DNA of 64,000 bases from Alnus glutinosa. Lineage: Eukaryota > Streptophyta > Magnoliopsida > Fagales > Betulaceae. The position numbers and the translations under genes were made by a program. A model generated the notes under the pieces. It did not search any database and was not told where the DNA came from. It was given only the letters and a program-made list of their open reading frames with translations. This document shows, piece after piece, positions 23,245 to 36,309 of this stretch (positions are counted from its first letter, which is position 1; each line of letters begins with the position of its first letter). The stretch covers positions 6,834,154 to 6,898,153 of the forward strand of contig NC_084886.1 in the NCBI RefSeq assembly GCF_958979055.1, read 5' to 3'.

Positions 23245-25008
23245 CGTCACATTAAAAAAAAAAAAAAAAAGGATATTATAGCTTGATTGCCAACTATAAA
23301 CTTGGGTACATCTCCATACAGTTTTTTTTTTTTTTTTTTAAATTTTTACAAATAAACTAATAAATTTGTGAAAAATCAAAATACAAAAATGAACGAGTAT
23401 CAGATCTCTAATTAAAATGTGCAAACCACTCTCCATCACAACTTGAGTGAAGTTATAGAGCTTAGGTTAGGTATTGATCCTCTTAAACCACCCGCCAGGT
23501 CCCCCCACACCCCCCCATGTAATCAATTTTATATATATTTGCTTGGGTTTTGTCATTTGTGGGTATGATTAATGTTACGGTTAGAGGATTCGTTTATATA
23601 ATTTCCTCATTGATAATGACGTGAAATAGTGTTTTTGTGTCTTTTGGTAAGTAGAGATGAAATTATTATTCACGAAATTGTAATCAATGTTTTGAAGGGA
23701 TTCTACCCAAAAGTAAAAGCAAAAAATAAAATAAAATAAAAGCCATCAATTTTTCATTCTCGACCCTTTTGGACTATCTGTTTTCTGGTCTGCTTGCACC
23801 AACCGTTTGATAAAGAGTCAAATTTTTCATCCCTCTATATCATCGATGTTCTTCAACAAAAATTAAGTTTACAGACCCAATTTGATCCCTGTGAGGCTGG
23901 GTTGACCTAAGCCACCAATTGGGAATATATTTTATTGTATATTATTATTTTCATTCCCAATACATCCATGCATATTGGTTAGTTTATATTCACCTGGTCT
24001 CTTTATAAATCATGGTGTTTCACATGATTTAATTTTTTTGAATGACGTATTAACATTGACTTCATACACACGGTTAGTTACACAAACTTTAAATCTTGAT
24101 CATATAATGTATTCGAAATTGAGAAAATAATTTTATGGGAAATTCAGGGTTCCCTCATCTTCTTCTTTTTTTCACAAAATTTCTTATAGTTCGGACATCA
24201 AATTTCAAGAAATTCCAATTTTACCATTGAGAATTTCAGTTAATGAAAAGAGAATGACATCATCTAAATCGAAGCTCAAGATGTTAAAGAGTTTGAAAAA
24301 GATCAGATTAGGTAAGATTTTGATTGAAATAAAGGTTGTCTTTAAATACTTTTCGCACTTGGTAACGAAGAAGTGTTTAACATTCTAATTGACCTCGCGC
24401 CCATTGTATCATTGTATGATCTAAAAAAGATGTTTTGCAAAAACAGCCACGTATCAAGAGCCATAATGTGCCCTTTTAACTCACAAATTGGACTTTTCCC
24501 TGGTCAGAAAACAGAGGATCAGCCAATCAGAAACCCACGGAAGCAGGAATCCCATTCTGGTAAATATCTCCGACCCAGATGGGCATTTATTATGTCAATC
24601 GTAATCCTTTCCACAGTGTAGTAGAGTGGGGCACACACTTTGTTTTTCCGCTACAATTAAGCCAATTAAACACTACTTAATATGGAAATTTTTTGTTTTG
24701 GGGGAAACAGGCAACATACGTTAATTTGATTTCGGTAGAATTAATCTTGGAGGTAAAGTAAGTAGCTTGTTTAGAAGAAAGGGTGTTTGTGAATTGTGAA
24801 TGATTGTTCATGCAGTAAAGCAGTGGGGTTTAAAATAAATAGAATAGAATAGAATTATATAATATACGAGTGCGTTGGATTTTTGAAATTGTTTAAATGG
24901 TGTAGAAGTAGTTTTTAATATCTGTACCAAAAGCAAGGAAGGTGGAGAGAATCTAGAAATGCCCATTTCTTTTTATCACCTCAAAAACACAGAAATAAAT
25001 TAGGGGAT
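23245..25008. other. Upstream intergenic region of the DUF863 gene
   Basis: No coding region or clear repeat. A stretch at 24430-24620 is less AT-rich and open on plus for 82 codons without family features. Confidence 0.5.
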
Positions 25009-25024
25009 TTTATATTTATATATA
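25009..25024 (+). promoter_or_regulatory. Likely TATA box of the DUF863 gene
   Basis: TTTATATTTATATATAG lies just before a purine-rich CT/GA leader (25025 onward) of the kind that starts plant 5' UTRs, and upstream of the UTR intron donor at 25490. The transcription start is inferred, not shown. Confidence 0.4.
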
Positions 25025-25044
25025 GAAGGAAAAAGAAATGCGTG

Positions 25045-27406
25045 TGTGAGAGAGAAGTGAAGAAAAAGCAGAGAATAAAAAGAGACCGGATGTTGACAAA
25101 TATCATGTCACTGTTCTTAGAAGGTCGTTTGTTTGTGTGAAGATTTCTTATCTGGGATCTCTCTCTTTCTTTCTCTCTCTAAAGGAAGAAAAGGGAAAAA
25201 ACTCTCTCTCCAAAAACTATTCTTTGAGAGAGAAAGAGAGTGGCCCAGCAGATCGAAATCTCCTCCTTTTCTTCAATCTGGTGACGATCTAAGCTCCTTC
25301 AATGGTGTTGCAAAGACACCCACTCTTTTGTTTTGTGGAATAATTATTGTTATCATTTTCTTTAGCTGCTTTGGTCTTAGTGGTGAGAGTCTGGGACTAT
25401 GAATTTTACATGATGTGGAGTTTTTGTTGAATGATTCAATCCATGCGGGGTTCTTGAGGAGAGAGGTGATAAGAGGATGTGGGTCTGAGGTAAAACTTAT
25501 TTTTACTTTCTTACTAAATTGATTTATGGTTTCATTTTGCTTGATGATTTTGTTAATTGGGTTTTACTTTATTTTAATTATGTACTTTATTCTGCCTTTT
25601 GAAATTGTTAAATTTTTCTTGATTGTGCATTTGTTTTTGTGGTTTCACTGCAACTTATAAACTCCACTGATACTTCTTTTCATATTTAATTTGTGTTTTG
25701 TGTTTTGTTTTTTTTTTTAATTTTTTAATTTCTGAATTGGTTTGATGGGTGATTGTAGTATTTGTTATGGTCCTTTTGTCTTGTTAATATTTGCCTATAT
25801 ATGTAAATTTTAGGTTGTAACTGGGTAGGATCTGTTCTATTAACTTTTATTACTGATGTAGATATCATTATTCGTCATCTCGATAATTAGCAAAGAGAAC
25901 TTCCAACTTTCCATCTTGATCTTATGGCTTCTAAAAGTTTTAGCGTACTGGGTTTTTTCTCCAATTTTTGGTCGGTGTTGAGGATTTCTGTGCGGTATGA
26001 AAAGCTTATGGTGATTACGGGCTGTCTTGGATTATCTTCGCCGGCATATATTATTTTCTTTTTTGGCGTCTACTTCTAACTGCATTAATGTAGGATTTTT
26101 TCTTTACATCGTTACAAATGTTAGCAAGACTTTTGAATTTCGATGCTTTATTAAAACATTCACTTTTAGCTCAGGGAAGGGAAGGGTTATATGAGTTCAG
26201 ATTCATTGCAGGCTTCATGTGAGTTTTCTAATGATGAGTTTATGGTTTTGGTCAAATATCTAACCTTTGTAAACCCGACTACTAATAATTGGATATTCCT
26301 GTTCTACTATTGGTGTTACGGAATTGTTCCTTGAGTTGCCTGTGAGTTCTCCTAGTCAATGAGAAATGTAGATTCCTATGCTTAGAGGAGCGTTATATTG
26401 GTTTTGGTTAGAATTAATGGTTAATATCAACATGGAATGTGAGGAAAGTAGTTGAACGTAATGTAGTTGCTGTTCTGAAAACAAAGTGTCAGATAGCAGT
26501 TGAAGTTTTCAGCCAGGCCCATGAATATTTATAATTTTGTAACTCATTATTCATTTTTCTCAACATAATTATTGTATCTGTGCATTCATGTTGCTTGGAA
26601 TGCTTGCTTTTTAAGAGCCAATTTGTTTATGGTAAGAAAGCCTATTAAAATTTTCTCTTTGAAGGTGCAAGAACTTCTAACTTTTCATTTTTTCCCCTCG
26701 ATGCTTATAGACTATCAGGTTGTAGATGCTCTTTAGGCTTCATAGAGACGTTTGTGAAGGAGAGTGATTCTTGAATTTATAGAGTGGAAAGCCTTTAGGA
26801 TAACTTCTGCTGTTAATTCATGTGCTAGATCTATAAGGTCATGTGACCTAGGCAATAGAGGGAGAGTGTGGAATAACATAATCAAGGAGTTTTAGGGTGA
26901 AGAAGATATAGGATATGAAATTAGTAAATAGAAATGGAACAAAGAAGCAAGCAATGAGCATTTAGCTTAACTAGGAAACATGAACAGTTAAGACATTTAT
27001 GAGGGAACATCTTTGAAAAGACATTGAAAGGCCGGCAAATATGAAGTGGCGATATATGTGTAAAAAAATGTGATGTGTATTATTGGACGAAATGAGAATC
27101 TTGGTGCCAAATCAAGCACATCCTCGAACTTGTGTAACCTTTCACGTTTTCACTTTCCATAAAAATTGCCTAATGGCTCATTTCGTTCCTGCCCTTGGTA
27201 AGTAATCTTAGCATGCTTTGCTGGTTGTGAATTTCCTTGTATGTATATAACTATCATCCCTTGTTTTTTCCATTCTTAATAAAAACTAGGGTGAGCAGTT
27301 CTGCTAATTGGGAACTGTTACATGATACTAGATTCTCATTGTTACGTCTATGATTGTTTTGCTGATGTGTTTCAGTTTTGATAAGTTCCTTCATTGGTGT
27401 TCAGGA
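25045..27406 (+). other. 5' UTR exon and 1.9-kb UTR intron of the DUF863 gene
   Basis: The leader ends at CTGAG (25489), followed by the donor GTAAAA. The T-rich intron ends at GTGTTCAG (27404), two bases before the ATG at 27407. The leader contains several ATGs with short frames, for example at 25090 and 25301, so upstream ORFs may lower translation. Leader boundaries at the 5' side are approximate. Confidence 0.55.
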
Positions 27407-30400
27407 ATGGGAACAAAAGTGCAGTGTAAAGGTTATCTACCAGGATATTACACAATGAGGGATCTTAACGAGAATTCTAACAGTTGTAGCTGGTCCCTGT
27501 ATTATGGGGATAAAACCTCGGTAAATGGGCAGTATTATAATGATTTCTTGCCGAGGGCTGCCACAGATTCATATCCTGGTTATGATAAGGATGCAGTGAA
27601 GCATATGATGCTTGAGCATGAGGCGATATTCAAAAATCAGGTATTTAAATTTTCTTGGTCCTTTTAAATTCCTAGGGGTTCAATCAATTCGATTCTTAAC
27701 AGATTGAGTTTATTTAGTTTTATTGGATACATCTGATCTTTCTGCCTTCATTCAGGTGTTTGAACTTCACCGCCTTTATAGAATACAGAGGGATTTGATG
27801 GGTGAATTTAAGACGAAAGAATTACATAAAAACCGGATGCCCATTGAGTCATCATTGTCATCAAGTCCCTTAGCATCTCAAATTACATCTGAAGATGCTC
27901 GGAAATGGCATATCCCCAGCTTCCCTCTGGCAAACTCTGTTTGTGCTAGACCATCTGTTTCAGGTGTTGAGGACATTCATTCTACTTTGAGTTCTATAAA
28001 AGGAAACAGCGCACAAGGTGGTCCTTTTTTATCCCAAAATGGGGGTAATTCAAAGGATTTAGAGGTGCTGGACTCCAGACCGTCAAAGGTCAGGAGGAAA
28101 ACGTTTGATCTTCAACTTCCAGCTGATGAATACATTGATACTGAAGAAGGGGATCAGTTAAGCAAAGAAAGAGTATCTGGCATGTCAAGTTATCATTCTA
28201 ATAGAAATCATAATGTTGGTCCTGAGAATGGTGTAAAGCTGTTTCCTATTGATGGTGGGAAGAGTGGATTTCAAGGAGAGGCTTTGACATCTGATTCGTG
28301 TTTAGAGAGCAGAAATGGTTTGGCGGACTTGAATGAGCCTATTCAGATAGAAGAAACAAATGCTTCTGTATATGTTGATATTCTGGCCCGTGGTGCCTGT
28401 CACCTTGAGGTTCAAGGCCCTGATCTGTCTGCTAAACCAAACTCTCAGTTTCTAGGTTTGCAAAAGGGAATTTCGCTCAACTCCCACAATGGAACTGATA
28501 ATGGGACTTGGAACAATCGGCACTTAGAGAACAATGGAAATGGAAAAGGGTGGTTTTCCCATGTGCTTGAATCAGGTATAGTTTCTTCATCAAGTTGCAT
28601 CAAAATTCCTTATGTTGGTTCTGTTTGAATTCTGCATTTTTCTCTACTCTTTTAAAGGTATATGTCTGGTTGGATTGTTTCATTCGGTTACAACTTTTTT
28701 TCTTTTTTCTCATATGGCTGCCAATTTGTTTATAGGGCACAGTAAAAGCAACTTGAACTCTGCTTCTCAAGGTTTCCAACCAGAAATATCTTCCCAGCCA
28801 ATGCAAGTTTTGCTTAACAAAGCTCATGAATCTTCTGCTTACCATCTAACTGATCAAAGCAAGATAGGATTGTGGAATGAAAGAACAGTTTGTCCTTTGG
28901 AAATGTCTGACAGAGGTCATGAAATCTCCAGTAATAAGCATCTGGGGTCAAGTGTGGCCTCCCATGTACCTAGTCCATATACTATTGCCCCTTCCTCTGA
29001 TTTCGCCAGGTCTTGGTCTCACTCAGTTTCATCTTGGGAAAGGCAAAGTAGTAGCTTAAGCCAGAAGTCAATATCAGTTAAAAAACAACCATATTTGAAC
29101 TCATCTGCTAACTTGAGTAAGAGTTCTCAGTCATCAGTGCAGAGCAATGTAGTTTTTGGAGATTCTTGGCATCTTAAGAGCAATCCTAGATGTGACCCAG
29201 CTTTTGGAAGTGAAGTGCCTAACAGAAATGGATTTTACCATGGGTCATCATCGGGGTCCAAGGAACTACCAGTTCATCTCCCTTCAATCAGCTATGATTA
29301 TTTGAACAGCAGTAATGATCACCACAGAGCTCCTGACCTCTTCTTCAATAATGGTATGATGAAGTACTATAAGGGTTCAGATTGCATGGACATGAAATCT
29401 GTAAAAGATGAGAACGTGAATGTGGTGCTTTCAAACAGTTCATCCAATAAAGTAGCTCCCCAGCAAGGTTTTGAGATGATAGATGGAGGACAGAAGCATG
29501 AAGAGCATCTTGCGGTCTTGCCATGGCTCAGACCTAAGCCTGCTTCTAAGAATCAGGCATCCAATGCAGGGAGAATTTCAACTGCAGAGGAGCCGAGTTT
29601 CTTGCAATTTTCACCTAAACAGTTATCCAACAAAATTGAAACGGAGAAGGGAGCTAATGAAATTTTTACCCAGAATTTGAAATCGGATTCATGTTCTAAT
29701 GATGTTGAGGTCAAGAGGAGTGAAGCAGGAGCCCACCCGAGTAATAGAAAAATTCTTGGGTTTCCCATCTTTGAAAAGTCTCATATTTCCAAGAACGAGT
29801 CTTCTTCTTTCACCTCCCCTTCTGTGTCCCTTCCTCTCCCATCTGAAGGTGAAGTTGTGGAGAATAACAGGAAAACCAGAGTCCTTGATATAAACTTGCC
29901 TTGTGAACCTGCAGTTACTGACTTGGGCAATCAGATAACGGCAGAGATTCTGGTTAAAGATAAGAAAACAGATACAAATGTTTCCATTTTCAGACATAAC
30001 ATTGATCTGAATTCCAGTATAGGTGACGACGAAACATCCTTGTTACCTTCTATTCCAAGCACTAATGTGAAGATTACAGCAGGGATAGATTTAGAAGCCC
30101 CTGTAGTTGTTGAGACCGAGGAGGATGTAATTCCTGGAGAAGCTGCAGAAAAGCAGCATGTGGCTCTTCTGCAATCACTACAGCATAAAGCTGAGCACCC
30201 AGAGGATGAAGTTATGATGGTAGCAGCGGAGGCAATAGTTGCCATCTCATCATCAGGTCTCCACAATCAGTTTGATGATACCACTTGCAATCCATCAGAG
30301 GCTTCTGTGGACCGCCTTAATTGGTTTGTGGAGATAGTTTCCTCATGTGGAGATGATATTGAGAACAATTCCGACGTTGTTTTGAGAGTAAAAAATAGTG

Positions 30401-30936
30401 AGGATAATGAAGAAGAAGGGAGTGATTACTTTGAGCTCATGACATTAAAACTAATAGAGACAAAGGAAGAAGATTATATGCCTAAACCTCTGGTTCCAGA
30501 AAACTTAAGGCTGGTGGAAACTGCAGCCACTTTATTACCAAATCGGGCCCGGAAGGGCCAGGCAAGAAGAGGCAGGCAGCGAAGAGACTTCCAAAGAGAC
30601 ATCCTTCCAGGCCTTGCTTCTCTTTCAAGGCATGAGGTAACAGAGGATCTTCAGACATTTGGGGGGCTGATGCGAGCAACAGGTCATTTGTGGCATTCAG
30701 GATTGACAAGGAGGAGTTCTACTAGAAATGGTTGTGGAAGGGGAAGGCGGCGGTCAGTGGCTAGCTCCTCCCCCACTGTGCCAATGAGCTCAGCTTGCAC
30801 TCCGCTGATACAGCAGCTTAATAACGTTGAAGTGGGACTGGAGGATAGAAGCCTAACAGGGTGGGGGAAGACAACTAGAAGACCCCGCCGGCAGAGATAC
30901 CCTGCAGGTAATCATCCATCTATCCCTTTAACCTGA
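27407..30936 (+). CDS. DUF863 family protein (plant-specific, nuclear-type, unknown function)
   Basis: Three coding exons, 27407-27640, 27756-28575 and 28736-30936, join in frame to 1084 residues, as long as other DUF863 proteins. The N-terminus (MGTKVQCKGYLPGYY) and VFELHRLYRIQRDLM (from residue 79) are conserved in the family. FDLQLPADEYIDTEEG (195-210) is a hallmark block. DLNEP (about 269-273), LDINLP (near 735) and IDLN (near 775) look like EAR-type repression motifs. The tail is basic (RKGQARRGRQRRDFQRD and a Gly/Arg stretch) and ends RRPRRQRYPAGN. The molecular role of the family is not established; EAR-like motifs and the basic tail suggest a nuclear partner of repressors, which is inference. 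From memory the Arabidopsis counterpart is At1g69360. The start is the first ATG after the acceptor and fits the family N-terminus. Confidence 0.9.
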
Positions 30937-33594
30937 TTGTGGGAAGAGGCTTTGAATTCTTAATTTAGAATTTTATAGAGAGAAGTAAGGAGTTGTTTCT
31001 CTGGCTTTGGGGAAGTGAGGTGGTTCTGAGCCATGGGGACTGCCTTTTGTACATTTCTTAGCCCAAAATTTGGGCTTGCTTGATGATTATCTACCTTTTG
31101 AGTGTTTACCAACTTTTTATTATCGTAAATAATGTTGTATGATTTGTTCCGGGATATATGATAGCATTCCTTCACTTGTGTGTGCAGTCACTTGGGTCTT
31201 AGGGGTACTTTTCTTAACTGTTTGGGTACTATTATATTTGCTTCATCTTATTAAAAATGAAGGCTAAGAATGTCAGGTTGAAGCAGCTAAAATGCTATCA
31301 TCTGAGGACATCGAGCAAACGAAACACGGGGAATTTTGTTGTCTTTTTAGATGGGTGAGCTTGGCGTTTAACGGGAGGAAGAGAATATGTTATCAATTGC
31401 TTGGAACGAGAGAGGCTAATATAAAGGAATATCATCCGGTGATTGTTTCCTTAATTTTCTTCTTTAAGCGTGTGAGAAAGGGAAAGATAATTGGGCATAG
31501 TTGATTATTCTCTTGTGTAGAGTGAGTCTGTTCTCTCTCTCCCTCCCTCTCTCGATGTGTCAGACAGTCAGTACACCTCGGAAATTCAGAATAGGATCCT
31601 CTCTTCTCCATTTCGATCCATTTCACGGTTCAGTTTCTTCTTCTTCTTTTTTTTCTTTGACATCTAACGATGTATATAATGTCGGTTTATTGACGACATG
31701 AAAACATAAAATCTGACCTGCACTATGAAATGAATTCTCTTAGAAGCTACATATCTGGCTATCTGCTGACATGGTTATTATTGTGGGAAATCAGACGAGG
31801 AAATTCTGCTGTACAAGGAGCACTAGTAGAAATCATGATCGACCCGAGTGAAAGAATCTCAATAAATGTCAAATCCACAAGAACTCTTTCGTCAAAGAAG
31901 AAGTTATTTCTTTTGCATCTGTTTTGGAGAAATCTCTCATGACTCGTGAAAAATGGGGGTTTCCACATGGAACAATGATGCCTGTATTGAGGAACCAAAA
32001 TTGATGGCCAACCAACATTCACGCGAGTGAAATAATTGTGCGGGGAGAGTAATTTAGAGTGTGGTGACCCAGTCAGCTAGATTTATGTGAAATGCATCGA
32101 GTTCTTCCACTTTCCTGATAAATGATTCGCTCCATATTGAAGAAATTCTTTTCCACCAACATAATGAGAAATGGGACATTGAATGAAAAACAATTCTTAT
32201 TCTTTGCACATTGAATGAAAAACAATAATAATGAACAACCTGCTTTCAGCAATGATTTCCACGAGGCACGAACCTTTTCCGCTTTCCTTCCCTTCTCCCT
32301 CTCTCTGCCCATCAAATTAAAGCAAGATTTAAATTATCATGCAGATCTGCCATAAATGATCGTCTGTGCACTGCAGCAGCTGTGCTAATGCTTTGGACTC
32401 ATCAATGGGTGGGACACTGTTTGTTTGTGCACATGCTAACGTACCATAGGAATGAACGGGAGCTCACCTGTCCGAACAGGTTTAAGACAGACCGTTCTTC
32501 TATTTATTAGGTTAAGCGAGTCGTTTTATAACAACTCTATCACATCTTCTATCCATCCGAATAACTAATAATCCAAAAAAAAAAAAAAAATTACTCCCAG
32601 GTAGCCATACCATATGTTGTGGGTGGGTGGGTTGTTTGTTTGTTTGTTATGGATTATCCTTGTGAAAAAGCGGCTTTACTTCATTGTCTGTCCTTTTACA
32701 CAGCCACTGGGAAACTTTTAGCTAAACTTTGTCTACCTGAACCAACAAAAACATTGCGAGTGTGTCCAAGCAAAACTTGTCATTACATGCCTGTAAGTGA
32801 AGCCACCCCTCGCCTTTATAGACAAGCCTAGGGGGTGCAAGATGAGCCCCGTTGCTTGTGAATTTGATTCGATTAAATTCGATTTGAATCTTGTTGCTTG
32901 TGAATTCGATTTGCTCTCAATTTGAATAATAAATGAGTTATTCATGAACATATATGTTCGAATATTAAACGAGTCATACTCATATAAATTCAGCTCGGTT
33001 CGGATAAGCTTGTATAAACTCGTATAACTTCATTTTTACAATTTTGTTTAGTATTATTTTAATTTTTTAATAAGAACATATTAAGTAAAAGAGAATTCTC
33101 TTTCTAATATAATAGATATAACTTGAATTATTGTTGTTGTGAGTTTAGTTTAAGAGATTTGTGTGTACATGAGTGTATTTGTGAGTATGCATGGATATAT
33201 GTGTGTGTATTGTGTATGTGCATGCATGATTGTGTATTTGCATAATGAATTTATATACATATATATAAACTCGAGATTAAATTATTTAAGATTCAAATTA
33301 ATTAATTTAATTAACCCAAACGATAAAATTTTAACGTAAATATTAATTAATTAATAATCAATATGGATATACAAAAAGATAAACAATCATGATATTTACT
33401 TTATACGAGAAACGTATAAGTTAATTAAGCAGTTCGTAAACAAACTCCAATTCTTTCGAAAAATAAATAAGTTAAGATTGAAAAGAAATATTTTTTAAAA
33501 TTAAATGAGCCAATCAAAATAAATTAAGTTGGTTAGAAAGAGGGGGAGAGTGTATTGCACGCGTGTGTGGGGGCGGATGGGGGTGAGATTGGAA
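30937..33594. other. 3' UTR of the DUF863 gene, then intergenic DNA
   Basis: The 3' UTR probably ends near 31250 (TTATTAAAAATGAAGG); no canonical AATAAA is obvious. Beyond this there is no supported gene. Near 32860-33020 repeated TTCGATT / CTCGGTTCGG / AAACTCG phrases suggest a decayed transposon that I cannot classify. Confidence 0.45.
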
Positions 33595-33614
33595 GGGGGG
33601 GGGGGGGGGGGGGG
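33595..33614. repeat. Poly(G) tract, 20 bp
   Basis: An uninterrupted G homopolymer, the first of three long G/C runs within about 5.2 kb (the others at 37842 and 38732). Confidence 0.9.
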
Positions 33615-34649
33615 ACAGAATACGCGAAGATCTTTCTTTTTGTAGGGTGTGTGCAGTGCGGCTGCCATAGGCGAGGTCGTGTCGGTGTCTGAGTTGATTT
33701 GTCGTACTGTAGTCACAGTCAATAAGTCTCCTTAGATACTCCTCCAACCAATCGCATTTCGGGACAACTCCCCGTTTGCTTTCTTTTTCTATCGTCATGC
33801 ATAAAACCCAACACCCACCCCCACTTTTCCTACTTATCTGTCCTTTTCTCGGACTTATTATTATTAATTATTACTATTACTTTTACTATTACTATTACGT
33901 AACCTTTTTCCTTTTTTATCTTTTAGCTCTGTACCCTAATAATACCATTAATTGCACCTGGGGCCCTTCATTTCGTTGTCGTTTATTTTTTTCGTATTCT
34001 CAGATCTTCTTCTATATCTACTTTGTAACCCATTGTACACTTGTACTTACCTGAGATCATCTCACATAGTCACGTGTGGTCCACACATGTATCTTTGAAA
34101 TTTGCTTTGGACTCCTTACTTTTGTTTATTTACTTTTATCACTTTATATTTTATGGTCATATTATTTCTTTGCATTTTTAACAAAAAAAAAAAAAAAAAC
34201 AAATTTCATCCAATCCAATCCAATTTATTAGACTCACATGTATAATAAATCATGTAATTTAAGAATAAACACATTTCATTTTAAAAGATTGGATCCGAGG
34301 ATTAGAAGAAATTTGAAAAAAAAAATAAAAAACTTCGTCTTCAAGTAAAAGCAAAAAAGAAAAGAAAAGAAAAGAGAATTTCACAATAATTTAACTTCAT
34401 TAGGTAAGTACTGCCTAGGATCAACGCAGCCTGAACCTATTGGAATTGGTTGGATTTGATAAAACTTTTGAGAGGGACATATTTTTAGTAATTTTGTTGT
34501 TCGGATAGCTGTAGATTCAAATAGTAAATGAAAGAGTTTTTATGAGACTTATTTGTCCGAGTAAATTTCGAACAGCCGGTTCACTTGTTGTGGCATGTGG
34601 GTTCCATATGAAAACTCTCATATTTATTGTTCGAATTGTTACTTTGCAG
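33615..34649. other. Intergenic, no gene recognised
   Basis: AT-rich with TTA/ACT trinucleotide stretches near 33850-33900 and A runs. No readable domain. Confidence 0.5.
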
Positions 34650-35060
34650 CACGGTGACATATTGCTTGATGATACGCATTGTTCTTCATGATTTGCAAAA
34701 TAATAAATAATTGCGTCGAGGGGTGCCGGTGATCCTCCTCCGATGCTTGAGTCAGAGAATATTGATTGGGATTTCAGAGAGACAGTGTACTTGAAATAAT
34801 TAAGTATAGGGTTATACCTGTTATAAATATGTATTTATAGGCTTAGAGGTAGCAGCAAACCTGGTGACTTAACCTAATATCATTTAGGGTTTAAATATGG
34901 GCCGATCATGGGCTTGGTGAAATATGGGCCGATCATGGGCTTGGTGGCCCACAACCTTTCTGAGTGGATAATTTCCCTAAAAGTTACCCCTCGATTCCCA
35001 TGGTTGACTTGTCCAGCTAGTCGGGCATCAGGAATCTTCTTTGTACTTGTGACTGGAGTT
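34650..35060 (-). mobile_element. LTR of a gypsy-type element (minus orientation)
   Basis: On the minus strand: a duplicated AAGCCCATGATCGGCCCATA, then CCTATAAATACA (TATA box), then GACTCAAGCATCGGAGGAGG and CACCGGCACCCCTCGACG. This TATA, CTCAAGCATCGGAG, GGCACCCC order is typical of plant Ty3/gypsy LTR promoter-R regions. Precise ends are not resolved. It lies downstream of the gag-like fragment at 35430-35980, in the place expected for a 3' LTR of the same minus-strand element. Confidence 0.55.
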
Positions 35061-35429
35061 ACTTTTGTCCATCAATACTGAGGGTGCAATGTTGGTCATT
35101 AGGCGCTTGTTGGGACCATGGTTGTTAGAATGCCTAGCAAGTGGCATAGGTTTACCATCTCAACTTGCTGGAGAATCAAAGGCCAAAGTTAACTTGGTTG
35201 CAAAGCCCGTAGAGAGCCGGAAACAGCGTGATGCATTTGAGGCTTGGGTATGCGAATCTGAGGTAAGACTTTGGCCTTCGATTTCTTCGCAGACTATGCA
35301 GTCAACTTATCCACCTCGACTCGATCAGTATTGTTAATGAAAGGAATCTCACGCTGGTTGTTGTCCATAATTCTCCAATCCCGAGGCAACCTTCGGTCCT
35401 CGGAAAGCACTGTAGACTCGGAGCATTCC

Positions 35430-35980
35430 CACTATCCAGAGACTCGAAACACCTGTTGCTCCCAGAACTTGTTGTTTGAATATCCACTCTTCAGCCATAT
35501 GAAGATAGGAGGGTGTCAGACCGCCAGCTCAACCGTACCATCCGGCTTCAACCTCGGACGGTATATGTTGAAGAATTGGTTGGTGCTCATCTCTGCCTCG
35601 AGCATTGTCTTCTATAGGATGTAGAAGGCAAAGAGGTACCTCTTGGCATTGGGCATACTTTGGCTTGGAGTCACCATCAAAAAAAGGACGAAGTCCCGAG
35701 CAATCTTCGGGAAGGGAAGGCCCAAACCGGCCATGAACATCTTCTGGAACAAAATGATGTTAACGCCATTTATTGACCTAGTGGTGGGGTCTTGAAAAAA
35801 TAACCGGACGTACAACAGAATGTCATAAATCCGCCGAAGCACCTCCTCATGTACCTCGAAAACGACTATCTCTTGGCAATTCTCCAAGGGCCTTAATGTC
35901 GGAACAGCCCCAACACGGTTAGGGGCTTGTTGAGGTCTCGGAGCTGATGCGGGCCCAATGAGATTTGGAGTGTTGGCCAT
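35430..35980 (-). pseudogene. Gypsy-type transposon gag-region fragment (PF04195-like), decayed
   Basis: The frame starts MANTPNLIGPASAPRPQQAP at 35980 and includes LFQKMFMAGLGLPFPKIARD and MVTPSQSMPNAKRYLFAFYI. This resembles the plant 'putative gypsy type transposon' domain, with its characteristic LPFP...F...L...PSQ..PN pattern. An in-frame TAG near 35610 falls where the family has Trp. The same frame then continues KTMLEAEMSTNQFFNIYRPR to a second stop near 35520. No polymerase region follows. Non-functional remnant. Confidence 0.6.
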
Positions 35981-36309
35981 CTCTAGAGAGAGAAAGAAAG
36001 ACTAGAGAGGAGTTTCGGGTTCACCGGAAGTTCGAGGAAGGAAGTACAAGGAAGTAAGAAGGAAGTGAAATTAACAGTGAGAAGTGTGAGTATTTATAGG
36101 GGTAATTTTAATGCCCCCACATGTGTCCGAGAATCGAAGGGGCATCATTATCACTCGCCCAATAACTGAAAAGACGCCATTATTGTGAATTCCCGAAATC
36201 CAAAGTGCCCATCAATCAAAACTCTAAAAATCAAATCTCCCATCAATGCGGGCCCTCGAAATTTGAAAGTCGACGCCATCATTAGCCGTGAAGATTCAAT
36301 GATTATTGT
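35981..36309 (-). mobile_element. Leader region of the decayed gypsy-type element
   Basis: Sequence upstream (on minus) of the gag-like frame, interrupted by a later solo-LTR insertion at 36310 and continuing at 37665-37782. No ORF. Confidence 0.35.

Noticed and set aside
25133..25402. 89-codon frame in the DUF863 leader
   Set aside because: It begins at TTG rather than ATG and lies in the 5' UTR before the UTR intron. Kept only as part of the leader.
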